From assembly GCA_013368445.1 (NCBI GenBank), contig JAACJO010000001.1:868001-932000 (forward strand): a stretch of 64,000 nucleotides of DNA. The letters are read 5' to 3'. Position 1 is the first letter of the stretch; each line of letters begins with the position of its first letter. The DNA is from Leucocoprinus leucothites. Its lineage: Eukaryota; Basidiomycota; Agaricomycetes; Agaricales; Agaricaceae. Below, one piece after another: positions 50,557 through 60,270 of this stretch. Below the pieces are notes generated by a model. That model saw only the letters and a program-made list of their open reading frames with translations. It was not told the DNA's origin and made no database searches. Position numbers and translations under genes: made by a program.

Positions 50557-53500
50557 TCACTGGCCCATATTTAATAACCCTCCAAATGTTGAAACTTCTC
50601 CAAGAGGTATAGGGACAGGAACAATGAGCGGTGACATCGAGGCGCCTGTGATCGTCGGCCCTGCCCCAGTAGCAGCACCACTTTCAAAATCCTAATAAAA
50701 ATAGCCTGTTAACAACACCCTACATGATGCGGGTATCCAACAATCGACGAGACTTACATCCACTATGTAGTGAGAAAAGTTCCACAAATTGCAATGAAAA
50801 AAATTAAGATGATCAGTATTTCGTCATTGACTACAGAAATTAAAGGAGACGAGTCGCCGAAAACACCGACGGGTAAGATGGCTCATCGCGCAAGTCATCT
50901 ACGACCGCCGAGCTAGCCTGTATCTGCATTGAGATCGGTCGACTCCTTCCTCCAAAATAAAAAATCAAATAACCAAGTTATGCACTCCACCTCAATCAAC
51001 TCCCACAAACCACGAAAAAAATAGAGAAACAATTTTTTTAAAAAAATCTCAGAAAAAAGTACACTCACCGTGCGTACTCGGTAACCTACTCGTATTCAAC
51101 CTCGCACTAGGCACCTGTCTCAACGACCTAAAATCATTATTCATATAGGTCTTCGTCAGCCCCGTAGCAGCGGGCGACCTCAACAGCGCAGTAGGCGGCG
51201 AAATAATCGTCCCAAGAATATCCGGCGTCTTCTGTCCTCCCTTCGGTGTACTCGGTCTCCCCGTATCAATATAATTAACACTCCCACCGCTGGGAAATCC
51301 ACCAGAAAATTGCAAGGTGCTGAGGCTCCGGGTTCTGCTGTGTGAAGAAGAGGAGGGTGTGGACACGGTACGAGATTGGGAGAGGAGGGAAGAGATGGAT
51401 GAGAGCGAGAGAACGAGTGTGTCTGGGAGTTCGATTGGAATAGGGGTAAAATCTTCGTCTTCGTCTACACCCATCCTCGCTTGCAAATCATGTACGACTT
51501 GTTCCTCCTCCGGAAGCATAATAGTGAACGAATCGCAGAGGATTATAAACGCCTCTCTCGTCACACCTCTCAAAACCTTCATCTTCGCGGGTCTTTCCTC
51601 TTCCTTATTCTCACCCGCAGTAGTGGCCTCGGCGGAAGACTTGAATGAAGCGCCAGTCATCCACGCCAACACTGCAAGCAACATCTCTGCAACCTGCGTA
51701 CTAACCATCCCAACCCTATCCGCACAAACAGCACACAACCTTCCTACTTCCAACCTAAGCACGTCCACGTCCACGCTGATATCCTGCCCACCATTGGCAC
51801 CAACAGAAGCGGAGAACATAACCCTCTTCACTCCTTCGTCTCCAATCATATCCTTCACGCCATCCCCCGCAATCACACTCGTCACATCCCCTTGCGCGTT
51901 TCTCAACGCTCCGACAAGTACCACAGCTTTGAGGTTATCCGAGGTCAGTTTTGCGAAACTCGTTGAGTGAGAGAGGGATTTTAGTAATGAAGTAATCGGT
52001 GGTGAGGTGTAGTGCCCATCTAAGAGAAGTGTAAGGAGCGACGTGAGATACGTTGCAAGTGTTGGTGTCTGTACGAGTGCTCTGAGGAACCACGAAGATG
52101 AAGGTTCAAGCGAAGTGGAGGAGGAAGCAAGGAGCGACAAGAACTGTAGGCCAGTATACACCCGATACAAGTTCACCATCCTCTCAGCTCTCAAAACCTC
52201 CCTCTCCCTCTGTTTTTGCACTTTTACTTCCCGCCTCCGTCTCTGTTCTTCAGTAAACTTGTCCTTCTCCCCTTTCTTCTCTTCAACACCTTCAACACCC
52301 TCCATCGCTCTGCCTTCACCCTCTTCTTTTGGATCCTCACCAACAGTAACCTCTCTAGCACCAGCAGCTATGCCCTCCTCCACCTTCCCATCATCAAACT
52401 CCTCCAAAGAGTGATTCCCAACATGTTGAAGCCACCTCACAACCTCCACCACCTCCTTCACCACCTCCTCAACCAACCACTCTCCAACGCCCACACACCC
52501 CTCCTCATCCACCCCAACCAAAAGAAGCACAAGTCGCACTTGAGCCTCAACTGGCAACACGCACATAAATAATCTGAGTTCGTGGAGAATCAGCGGGAAG
52601 ACGGATGTTGCCCAGAGGGCTTTGAGGTCTTTGAGTTGTTGAAGTTGTCGCTGATTCTGTATATGAGTTGGAGGTTCGGAGTCCACCATTTGCTGGTCAT
52701 GTTCGACACCCTCCTGCGGGGGTTGTCGAACTTCCTCAGTAGAGGGGGAGGGAGAGGGGGAAGAGGGTAACACACACTCAATCAACTCCAGCACCCTCTC
52801 AACCCTCCCAACCACATCCTCCTCCTTCCCACTCCCACTGGGCTCACCACCATGATGCCCAACCTGCCCACACAAAAGTAAACTCCTCAATACAACCTCC
52901 ATCGCGTTCGTCCTCTTCCTCGGTTCAACAACTGCGTCTCTCCTTGCAAAGGCTCGTAACACCCTCACGCACGTTTTCCTAGTTTTCCTCGCAACGCGCT
53001 CGGTGCCCGTTTGTCGTTGTGCTCTCCCCTTTTTCTGCAACTTGGATGTGCCATTTATCGGGGTGCCGTAGGTGGTGATGGGAGAGAGGACGGAATCAGC
53101 ACACCCAATGAGATCGACTATCCCATAAACGACTTTTCTCAGTCCCCGTGCAGTAAGTGAGAAGATGGCTTTTATTGCAAGTCGGTGTATTAGAATTAAG
53201 AGTTCGTGTGTTGTCGCGAAGAGCTGTTCGATTAGATCTTGATTATGTCGTTCTTCTGGTACATGCCCTGTCGTGGAGGTTGTTTTCGAATTCGGTAATG
53301 AGTTGATACCATCACCGTGGAAGCAATGCACTTGCAGATCTTCCACCAAATCACCTAACAGATCGACCAGCCTCTCAATAAACCCGAACGTTTTCTCAAC
53401 TCCAAACGCCTCAAGCACCCTCCATTCACCACCTACACCATCCCCTCCCCCATCCGCATCCGTATCCACCTCACCACTCCCATCATTGCCAAGCTCCCTC

Positions 53501-55643
53501 AAAACCAATCCAACGCCCACACGTAATATCCTAATCCTTCTCAACGACAGCGGTCGTCTCATCCCACTGGTACCGTCCTCGGCTGCATCTCGATGACTGT
53601 TGAAGACTAAAACAAGTTCTTCTACAGCAGCGGGTAGACCGTCGTCTACTACCAACGCGAGTTTACGGAATCCTAGACGTTCGTGTTCGGGGATGTATGC
53701 GAGTGGCTGTGAAAGGGAGAGGATGGTTTGGGTTAGGTCATGGTTGAGCGCCGGGAGTGTTGGTTGACTATGATTGTGTATATGGGTGTGGGAGTGAGGG
53801 TAGGGGTGAGGGTAAGGATGGGACGAAGGTACGGATGGCAAGAGTAATGAGCATAAAACACGTTCAGCTAACAGGCCAGAATGTCGAGGTGGATCATTAT
53901 CTGTTGTTATCCATTTCAAACGACGCGTGAGCTGGCGGAGGAGGAACAGGTGGTTTACAATCTACATATCAAATATATATCAGTAATCACAATATCCCAG
54001 AGTGTAGTGAAAAGAACACTGACCTCTCGATACCCATCCGTACTCTGCCACAAATGAATAACAGCCAACGTCCTCTCTCTACAATCATCATTCCCTACAC
54101 TATCAGCCCAAGCCAACACTCCAAGAACAGCCACGACACCAATACACGCCCGAACAAAAGCGATGAAATCATGGTGTTCTATAGGCCCGAATTCCTCATC
54201 ACCATCCTCACCATCCTCATCCGGATTACGACTAAACAAAATTGGCGGTGACCGTGTAGATGTGCTTTGGGGCGGTGGAGGGGACTTTGCCAATAAATCA
54301 AGAATATCGTCGTGCATGATCATCGAAGCCAACCAATTTCCCAACGCTTGCTCTTCTCGACAAATATCATACAGCAGTCCCGCAGGACAAGTCCACCAGT
54401 CATCGCTTCCATTTTCACGCGATAACGCGTCCTCGAACGCTTGCCACCCGAGAATACGCGATTTCAGACGGTCGATAGCTGAGAGGAGGGACTTGTCAGA
54501 CCTAAAACGAGGATTGTCACGCATTTCGCTGAGAGTGGCGAAAAGGGTAGTTTGGTTGAGAAAGTGTCGCGCTATGAGTGCGTTACTGCATGCGTCAGTG
54601 AGTGTTTTGAGGGTTGGAGTGTCTGCGAGTGTTGTGGCGGTCAATAGGGATGAGAGGTCGAGCGCGTTCTGTGGTGCGAATGAGCATGGTGCATTGAAAG
54701 AGAAGAATGGGCATACTAATAGCGCTTGTGAGAATAGAGGACTCTGAGACGCAGAAAGGTTGAGGACGTTGGCGATTTGATATGCCAAGTCGACGGACTA
54801 GGTATCATGATCAGCGTGCGTCTAGAACTTGGAGCAGACGGACATACCGGAGACTCAACAAAGTCCGTCAACCGCTCTACGAACCTATCCAAACTCTCTT
54901 GACTAACATCCTCAGGAATAGGCCGATCCAAATTGGCAACAATCGAATCCAAATCATAATCCTCACTATCATTCTCCAAATTCGCATAAATATGAGGAAA
55001 GTCGGGATTATCCCAGTCGTCCTCTGTTGGCTTCAAGCAAAACATAAGTCGTACAGCCAAGGAGAGCGACGGCGCATTGGGTACGAGTTCCAGTAGAGAC
55101 TTTGCCAGTGCTGTAGGGTCCGAGGCATGTGCAGGGTCGAAATGTGTGGAGAGTGGTTCTGGTTCGAGTGGGGTAATGGTCTTTGGCTGATATGTGAGAA
55201 CGGGGAACTGCTCAGAGACTATAGATCCATATATTGCAAGAGAGATATGGTGGAAAGAACCCTTGACGATCATGAGGCGGGTAGCATACTGAAATGAACG
55301 GTCAGCACAGGAGTGAACCAATAAATAAGGAGTAGACCTCAGTGCCCATGTCCACAGCAAAGTCCATCAAGCCTCCAGGGTACGATACCGAGGTCGGAAC
55401 AAGCGCATTCGCGGCCCTCTGCTTGTCCTTCCCATCTGAACCCACCGGCTGAGCATTAAAGAACACATCCAGATAAAACGCCTCGGGGCTAGTCATAGAC
55501 TTGATATGCGGGGCATTTTCAAAGAGCGGTACGCCAATAGGGAATATCCTGAGCTTAGAGACGCGTATGGGAGACGAGAAACGGACAGCAGCAAGGTTGT
55601 TTGGACCCTGGGGCTGGAGATGGGAGAGGAAGAGGAGGGCCAT
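50557..55643 (-). CDS. Virilizer-like protein (m6A writer complex subunit), 1517 aa
   Basis: Model: complement(join(50557..50691,50758..50762,51069..53961,54024..54797,54848..55288,55338..55643)). The N-terminal ~120 residues match the Virilizer N domain: FLSHLQPQGPNNLAAVRFS, SKLRIFPIGVPLFENAP, FYLDVFFNAQPVG. The rest is a long helical, probably armadillo-like scaffold, with a charged region (EEKKGEKDKFTEEQRRRREV) and acidic inserts. In animals and plants Virilizer/VIRMA scaffolds the WTAP-METTL3-METTL14 RNA methyltransferase, and yeast Vir1 does the same for Ime4. The role here is inferred from that family. The fifth exon as modelled is only 5 nt and follows a ~306-bp intron; without it the next exon goes out of frame. 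The frame is open upstream of the ATG at 55643, but this is antisense to ORMDL exon 1. A neighbouring writer gene was not seen. Confidence 0.78.
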
Positions 55644-55706
55644 GGCGGGCCGGAAGAAGCCGAAGGGAGAAAAGAAAGAGAGGCTTTGCTCTTTCTGCGC
55701 GCACCA
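55644..55706. promoter_or_regulatory. 63-bp divergent spacer between Virilizer-like gene and ORMDL gene
   Basis: The two predicted start codons face away from each other across 63 bp, too short to hold two leaders and two core promoters separately. Transcripts of the pair must either overlap or share one bidirectional promoter. No TATA element is visible. Confidence 0.5.
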
Positions 55707-56680
55707 ATGAGTCGCTCCACCACAACCAAGCTCCCCGCCAGACTCGACCTCTCTGCACCCCAGCACATAAGAGCACGCGGACGCTCCTCCTCCATCGTCA
55801 AGCTCGACGAGGTCAAGGACCGTGGCGCTGAGGATGCACTGGACCGCAATGCCTACCTCAACATCAATGCAGACTGGGTCAACGCAAAGGGTTCGCATGT
55901 TTCCTATATTTTTCTGCGAGAGTATTCATTCATGTTGTGCAGGTGCATGGCTGATACACGTTGTCCTCATTATCTCTGGAAAAGTCATCATTGACACCAT
56001 TCCCGGAATGACCCAACAAATCTCCTGGACCCTCGTCAACCTCCTCTACCTTGCCGTGCGCTCTTCACATTCCTCTTCAACTAGCCGTTTATTTAACCTT
56101 TCTCTCTCTGTGCAGTTGTCGTATCTCATGTTCCATGGAGTGACTGGCATCCCATTCGGCAGCGACCTCCACGGCGGTGCATACGATGACCTGACGCTCT
56201 GGGAACAAATCGACGACGGAGCACAATACACCCCAGCCAAGAAATGGCTCCTCTGCCTCCCAATCGGCCTGTACGTCCTCGCGTTCCCAAGTATCCCTCA
56301 TCTCAACTCACTCACCCAACCACATCCCCCAAAGATTCCTCGCGTCAACACACTACACAAACTACCATCCCTGGTTTTTCGCCATTAATCTAACTGCCCT
56401 CGTCATTGTCTTGATACCCAAGCTTCCGCAGGCAAGTCCTTTCGACACAATCGCGCCACATCCACCCCAAGAGTTAGACTTGATTACTCACTTATTGCTC
56501 ATCAATCCGCAGTTCCACCGGCAACGGGTACGCTTCATGTCAGAAGGCACAGGCTCCGGCTTTGCTACCCCCGTATCCGCCAGCTTCCCACCTTCTGGAT
56601 CAACCACGCCTGTCCTTGAATCTTCGAGTCCATCGTTTTCTCGGGGTCCGACTACTATAACTGAAGCTCATTTCAAATGA
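55707..56680 (+). CDS. ORMDL family protein (Orm1/Orm2-like), 238 aa
   Basis: Model: join(55707..55890,55943..56055,56116..56270,56335..56431,56513..56680). The last intron (56432-56512) begins GCAAGT, a GC-AG intron; its removal joins LIPKLPQ to FHRQRVRFM in the family's usual way. ORMDL signatures: LNINADWVNAKGAWLIHVVL, SYLMFHGVTGIPFG, DDLTLWEQIDDGAQYTP and AKKWLLCLPIGLFLASTHYT. Four short membrane segments are expected. ORMDLs reside in the ER and inhibit serine palmitoyltransferase to control sphingolipid synthesis; in yeast, Ypk1 phosphorylation of the N-terminus relieves this. The N-terminus here (RGRSSSIVKL) carries candidate kinase sites. A Ser/Pro-rich C-terminal extension of ~50 residues is an addition to the core. 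Confidence 0.92.
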
Positions 56681-57032
56681 GTAATTATCTTATGTTGATA
56701 GACACTATGTTTGTTGTTAACTCCTTCTTTCTGTCCTGCTTCTCTTTTCCTTTCTTCTCCCGCTGGCTCTTCCTTACCTACTCATACACCTTTGAGATTT
56801 CCCCCATTTCGGCCTGAACTCATCTGGATAGAACTTTAGGAAGGGTTTTCTTTCAAATCTCTTTCTCCCCTTCCGAATTTTTGTTGCAACTGCACTGCAC
56901 CGAAATCTGCACTGTACTACCAATAATTACACTCCAAGCCCTTCCACCCTCTCCGTGCGCCTGTCTAGGTAGTCTAGAAGGGTTAATGCACCTCACCATA
57001 ATATACACAATAACTTTTTTAGACTTAAGAAA
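56681..57032. other. Convergent 3' region
   Basis: About 350 bp between the ORMDL and Mtd1-type gene stops. T/C-rich 3' UTR sequence with no other feature seen. Confidence 0.5.
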
Positions 57033-58598
57033 TTAATCACGCTCTATATTCCTGCAGTCTCAACCTACCCCAAATCAATCAACACTTCACGTAACAGATA
57101 AAAAAAGAGTGCACTCACAAATTCCTCAACAACATCAAAATCGTCACCTTTCCCACCGCTGGAATATAAATCGCAGCTTTATCCCTCACATCTTTCTCAA
57201 AATTCTTATCAGCAGCAACATTCAAACAAATACACCCATCTTTCAACCATTCCGTTTTGACTTTGTACGAGGCACTCGGGACGGCGGAGATGACGACGTC
57301 GGAGATGGCTAGGCATTCTTGGAGGGAGAGTGGGGAGGGGTGTACGACGTGGCGCGGGTTGTAGCGTTCAGAAGCTGAGGTTGAGGTGGAAGTGGAGGTG
57401 GAGGTGGATGGGATGCGGGGGCGTTTGGTGTATTCCTGAAGTGATGGTGGATTGTTGTGATGTAGGGTTATCGAGTTAAATGAGATAATTAAGGGAAGGA
57501 GGGTAACGAACCTGAATGGAATCAATATCGACACTTAATACTCTCGCTCCATCATTAGCCAATAGCGCAGCCAGGGGTCTTCCAACGACTTCCGATCTAC
57601 AAAAATCTATAGACGTACAATCACCACATCAGCAAGAACACTCACCGATTAATAACCGTAACAATCCTCCCATACGCTCTATCGCCATACGGCAATAACC
57701 TATTATACACACCAACGTACTCTAGACACTTTACGATCGCAAGCGGCGTGCATGGAATAATTGATTTGACCATCCCTGCAGGAGGTTGGTCACCTGCGTT
57801 GTCAGTTGTGGCGGTCCCGTGTGGTGCAGAGGTGAGTGCGGCCGTCAGTAGAGATTTGGGGTCGAGGAAGCGGATGCTAAAGAGTTGACATGGTAAGGAA
57901 AGATATGGGAAGGAAGAGGGGTAAGCGCACTTGTGATAGAGGTTGTAGTGGAATTTGAAGTGTAGACCTTCGACGTCTTTGAGCGGGGATACGATCTATA
58001 AGAACTGTCAGTACTAGGTTAATCTTCTTGACGACAATAAGTAAGGTATAACCTGCTGCAAATAATGATCCTACACCCCAAAAAAACCACAAACGTTAGC
58101 CTCTAATCATCATTCAAAAAAACCCACTCTTACCTGCTGTGCTCCAAAAATCGGATAATAAACCATAATCCCATCCACACTCTCATCCTCATTCGCTTCT
58201 ACAATCACCTCCTCCACTCCCTCTCCCTCTCCCAACCTCTTCTTCTCTCCCTCTCCCTCCTTCGCAACCTCACTATCACCCTCCTCATTAAGCGCAGCCC
58301 CAGTCCTCCTCAACTCGAACTCAAACCCCAACTCTTCACACTGCTTCCTCGTGAACTCTGCATAATACCTACTCGGACTCGAACTCGTGGCCAAGATCCC
58401 TACGAGTTTCGGTTTTCTTTTCCCGTTGTGTGAAAGCGTGGAGAGCGAGGATTGGACTTCCGCACGGAATTGATGTGCGATGGGGTCTGCTTTGAGGAGG
58501 ATACCTTTGCCTCCTGAAAGTTGATTTTGATTCATAGGGGCGGTTGTCATGGTGGAGGAGGGTTTGGTGGTTGACCCTGGAGTTGAGGAATCGGCCAT
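57033..58598 (-). CDS. MTD1: NAD-dependent methylenetetrahydrofolate dehydrogenase, Mtd1-type (399 aa)
   Basis: Model: complement(join(57033..57051,57119..57435,57512..57596,57646..57876,57931..57995,58053..58070,58134..58598)). Seven exons, including an 18-nt exon (DHYLQQ). Recognised from GILLKADPIAHQFRAEV, LVGILATSSSPSRYYAEFTR, GIMVYYPIFGAQQ, the PCTPLAIVKCLEYV block, VVGRPLAALLANDGA (nucleotide-binding fold) and the CICLNVAADKNFE...VGKVTILMLLRNL end. The enzyme oxidises 5,10-methylene-THF to 5,10-methenyl-THF with NAD in the cytosol, supplying one-carbon units for purines. Unlike the trifunctional C1-THF synthase, no cyclohydrolase or synthetase domain follows. Inserts rich in Glu and a (ST)n tract lengthen it beyond the yeast enzyme. 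Confidence 0.93.
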
Positions 58599-58689
58599 TG
58601 GTGGGAGATTGAGGTATGAGTGAAGTAGAGCGGAGGGGAGATAAGTTATAAGTGCTTTTGCAGCGGAGACACGAAATTTTGAGCCCTAC

Positions 58690-60270
58690 TTGTTGAATTT
58701 GATGATCGAAGAAGGGTCGAGTTCTTAATTTAGGCTGGCTTGATTTGATCTTATCTGATCTGTAGCTTCAGGGTTTGCTCTCACGAAATCTCTTACGAAG
58801 TGTATTGCATTCTACACGAAACCTTCGCCTACTTTTCAAGCTTTAAACTCACCTATGTCGCAACAAGCTCAGAAAGAATCAATTCCACTGTCAACACATT
58901 GTCACACGACGTCCTCTCCAACATCTTCTTATACCTTTTTCAACATTGTCTACACCGAAATATCCTTCCATTCCAAGTCGACCTATCCCACGTCTGCAGC
59001 TACTGGCGCTGGATTGCCCTTTCTACGCCTCGGCTATGGTCCAGCATCGCTTTATTCTCAGAAAAGTCGCTGTCTTACGTGCAGGATTGGCTCACACGTT
59101 CGAGAAACATCCCCGGGCAATCTGGCGTTCCGATTTGTGGAGAGACGTAGAGGAGGTGAGGTGGGAGTGGAAACTCCTGTCAAATAGAGCGAATATGTCT
59201 TAAGGTGTGTGAGAAGGTGAGGTATCTGAGGTGAGGGAATATGTTCGTGGGTCGGGGGTGTATCTGCGGGATTACACGATCAAAATTCTCGTAAGATAAT
59301 ATAATCCGGAGGCGAAGGGATTCAAGATTAGGTGCGGCAAAAATATCGATAAAGTAAATGCCAGCTACTCCACGTGTCTCGATCTCGAGATTTCGGAGCT
59401 CGTTAAAGGTATAATGGGGATGATTCACACCATGACCGGAGGAGTTGTCATCGGTCTGGAAATCACCGCGAAGCGATAGGGTGGTAAGGCATTCTGACAT
59501 CTGGAGAGCTGCGACCAAAGTATTCACATGGTACCATGGCCCACTTCTGATATCAATAAAAAGTTCTGTAACGTTTGATAAAGGAGGGAGACGCCTAGGT
59601 TGTTGGAGCTCTACGAAACGGAGCTTTGGTGAGCCCCCTTGGAGTATCAACGGAATAATGAAGTCGTTGTCCGAAAAAAAACTCGTGATTAGTGTCATAG
59701 GTAGCGCATACGGATAGTCTTTCCAACAAAGGCGCAGCTACCTTCTCGAACAGCTTAAGAACATAACAATCGTCAACGGACCGGTAATCGGTGAGGATAA
59801 ACAGGCGGTGGAACCGGTGGACACGCAACAGTATTGGCGCTAAAGTGTGCTTTTGACGACCTGCAAAGTTACTAAAGTCAACGCGCACGCTGAGTGGCCC
59901 CGAAGACCTGTGCCATACATCCGGCTTGAAGGTTTTGGCCTTCCAACATCTACTTGACTCTCCTGTGAGCAAAGAGCTTGTTACAGAGCTATGCACACAC
60001 CTGGAGAAATGTTCGACGATCGAGAAAGTCTCATTTGATGCAAAAAATCTCTCTCGGTACTCGAGGGCCCATATGGAACGACTGAGAGGTTTGGTCAAGG
60101 TGGACGAAATCAACGCGCAAACCTTTCCCGATTATTGGCTAAATACATGGCTAATGGAACCTCTACAAATTTCTTGAGTGTGGGGTTAGCTGTAAGGTCT
60201 AGTCGATCACTCTTCTTTTGATCCCAATCATGTATCCTTGTTCAGCGCCTCCAGCAAATTGTTGAGCCTT
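58690..60270 (+). repeat. Tandem duplication unit 1 (F-box gene with its flanks)
   Basis: The sequence before the first ATG (GATGATCGAAGAAGG, then CTTATCTGATCTGTA) and after the stop (TGAGTGTGG...TAGCTGT...GTCGATCA) recurs around the second F-box gene. The duplication therefore covers promoter, gene and 3' flank. Boundaries are approximate, set by where similarity fades by eye. Confidence 0.65.
58855..60177 (+). pseudogene. F-box/LRR-like pseudogene with in-place internal inversion
   Basis: Close paralogue of the intact gene at 60466-61806. It begins with the same MSQQAQKES start, but a one-base deletion near 58888-58890 shifts the frame; the F-box then continues in another frame to about 59113 (SHVCSYWRWIALSTPRLWSS, VQDWLTRSRN). 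From about 59115 to 59902 the paralogue's middle is found only on the minus strand, for example SPKLRFVELQQPRRLPPLSN, VTELFIDIRSGPW and GVAGIYFIDIFAAPNLESLR. From about 59905 the plus strand resumes with EDLCHTSGLKV and RLRGLVKVDEINAQTFPDYW to the stop at 60177. Both inversion ends carry CCCC/GGGG-type bases. It cannot encode a normal F-box protein; the minus-strand piece also has a stop near 59190. Confidence 0.88.

Noticed and set aside
51317..51970. 217-codon plus-strand open frame
   Set aside because: It lies entirely antisense to the large Virilizer-like exon and is a compositional shadow of that Ser/Thr/Val-rich coding sequence.
55644..55898. Minus-strand frame extending the Virilizer-like protein upstream of 55643
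   Set aside because: It is antisense to ORMDL exon 1 and has Cys/Gly-rich unnatural composition; the Virilizer N domain starts right at MALLFLSHLQ.
55506..55994. Long plus-strand frame that would extend ORMDL upstream by 67 residues
   Set aside because: It runs antisense through the first exon of the Virilizer-like gene, and the extension has no ORMDL similarity. The ATG at 55707 gives the usual ORMDL start.
59180..60113. Minus-strand frames that look like a separate LRR-type gene
   Set aside because: They correspond to the inverted centre of the F-box pseudogene and lack an F-box start of their own.
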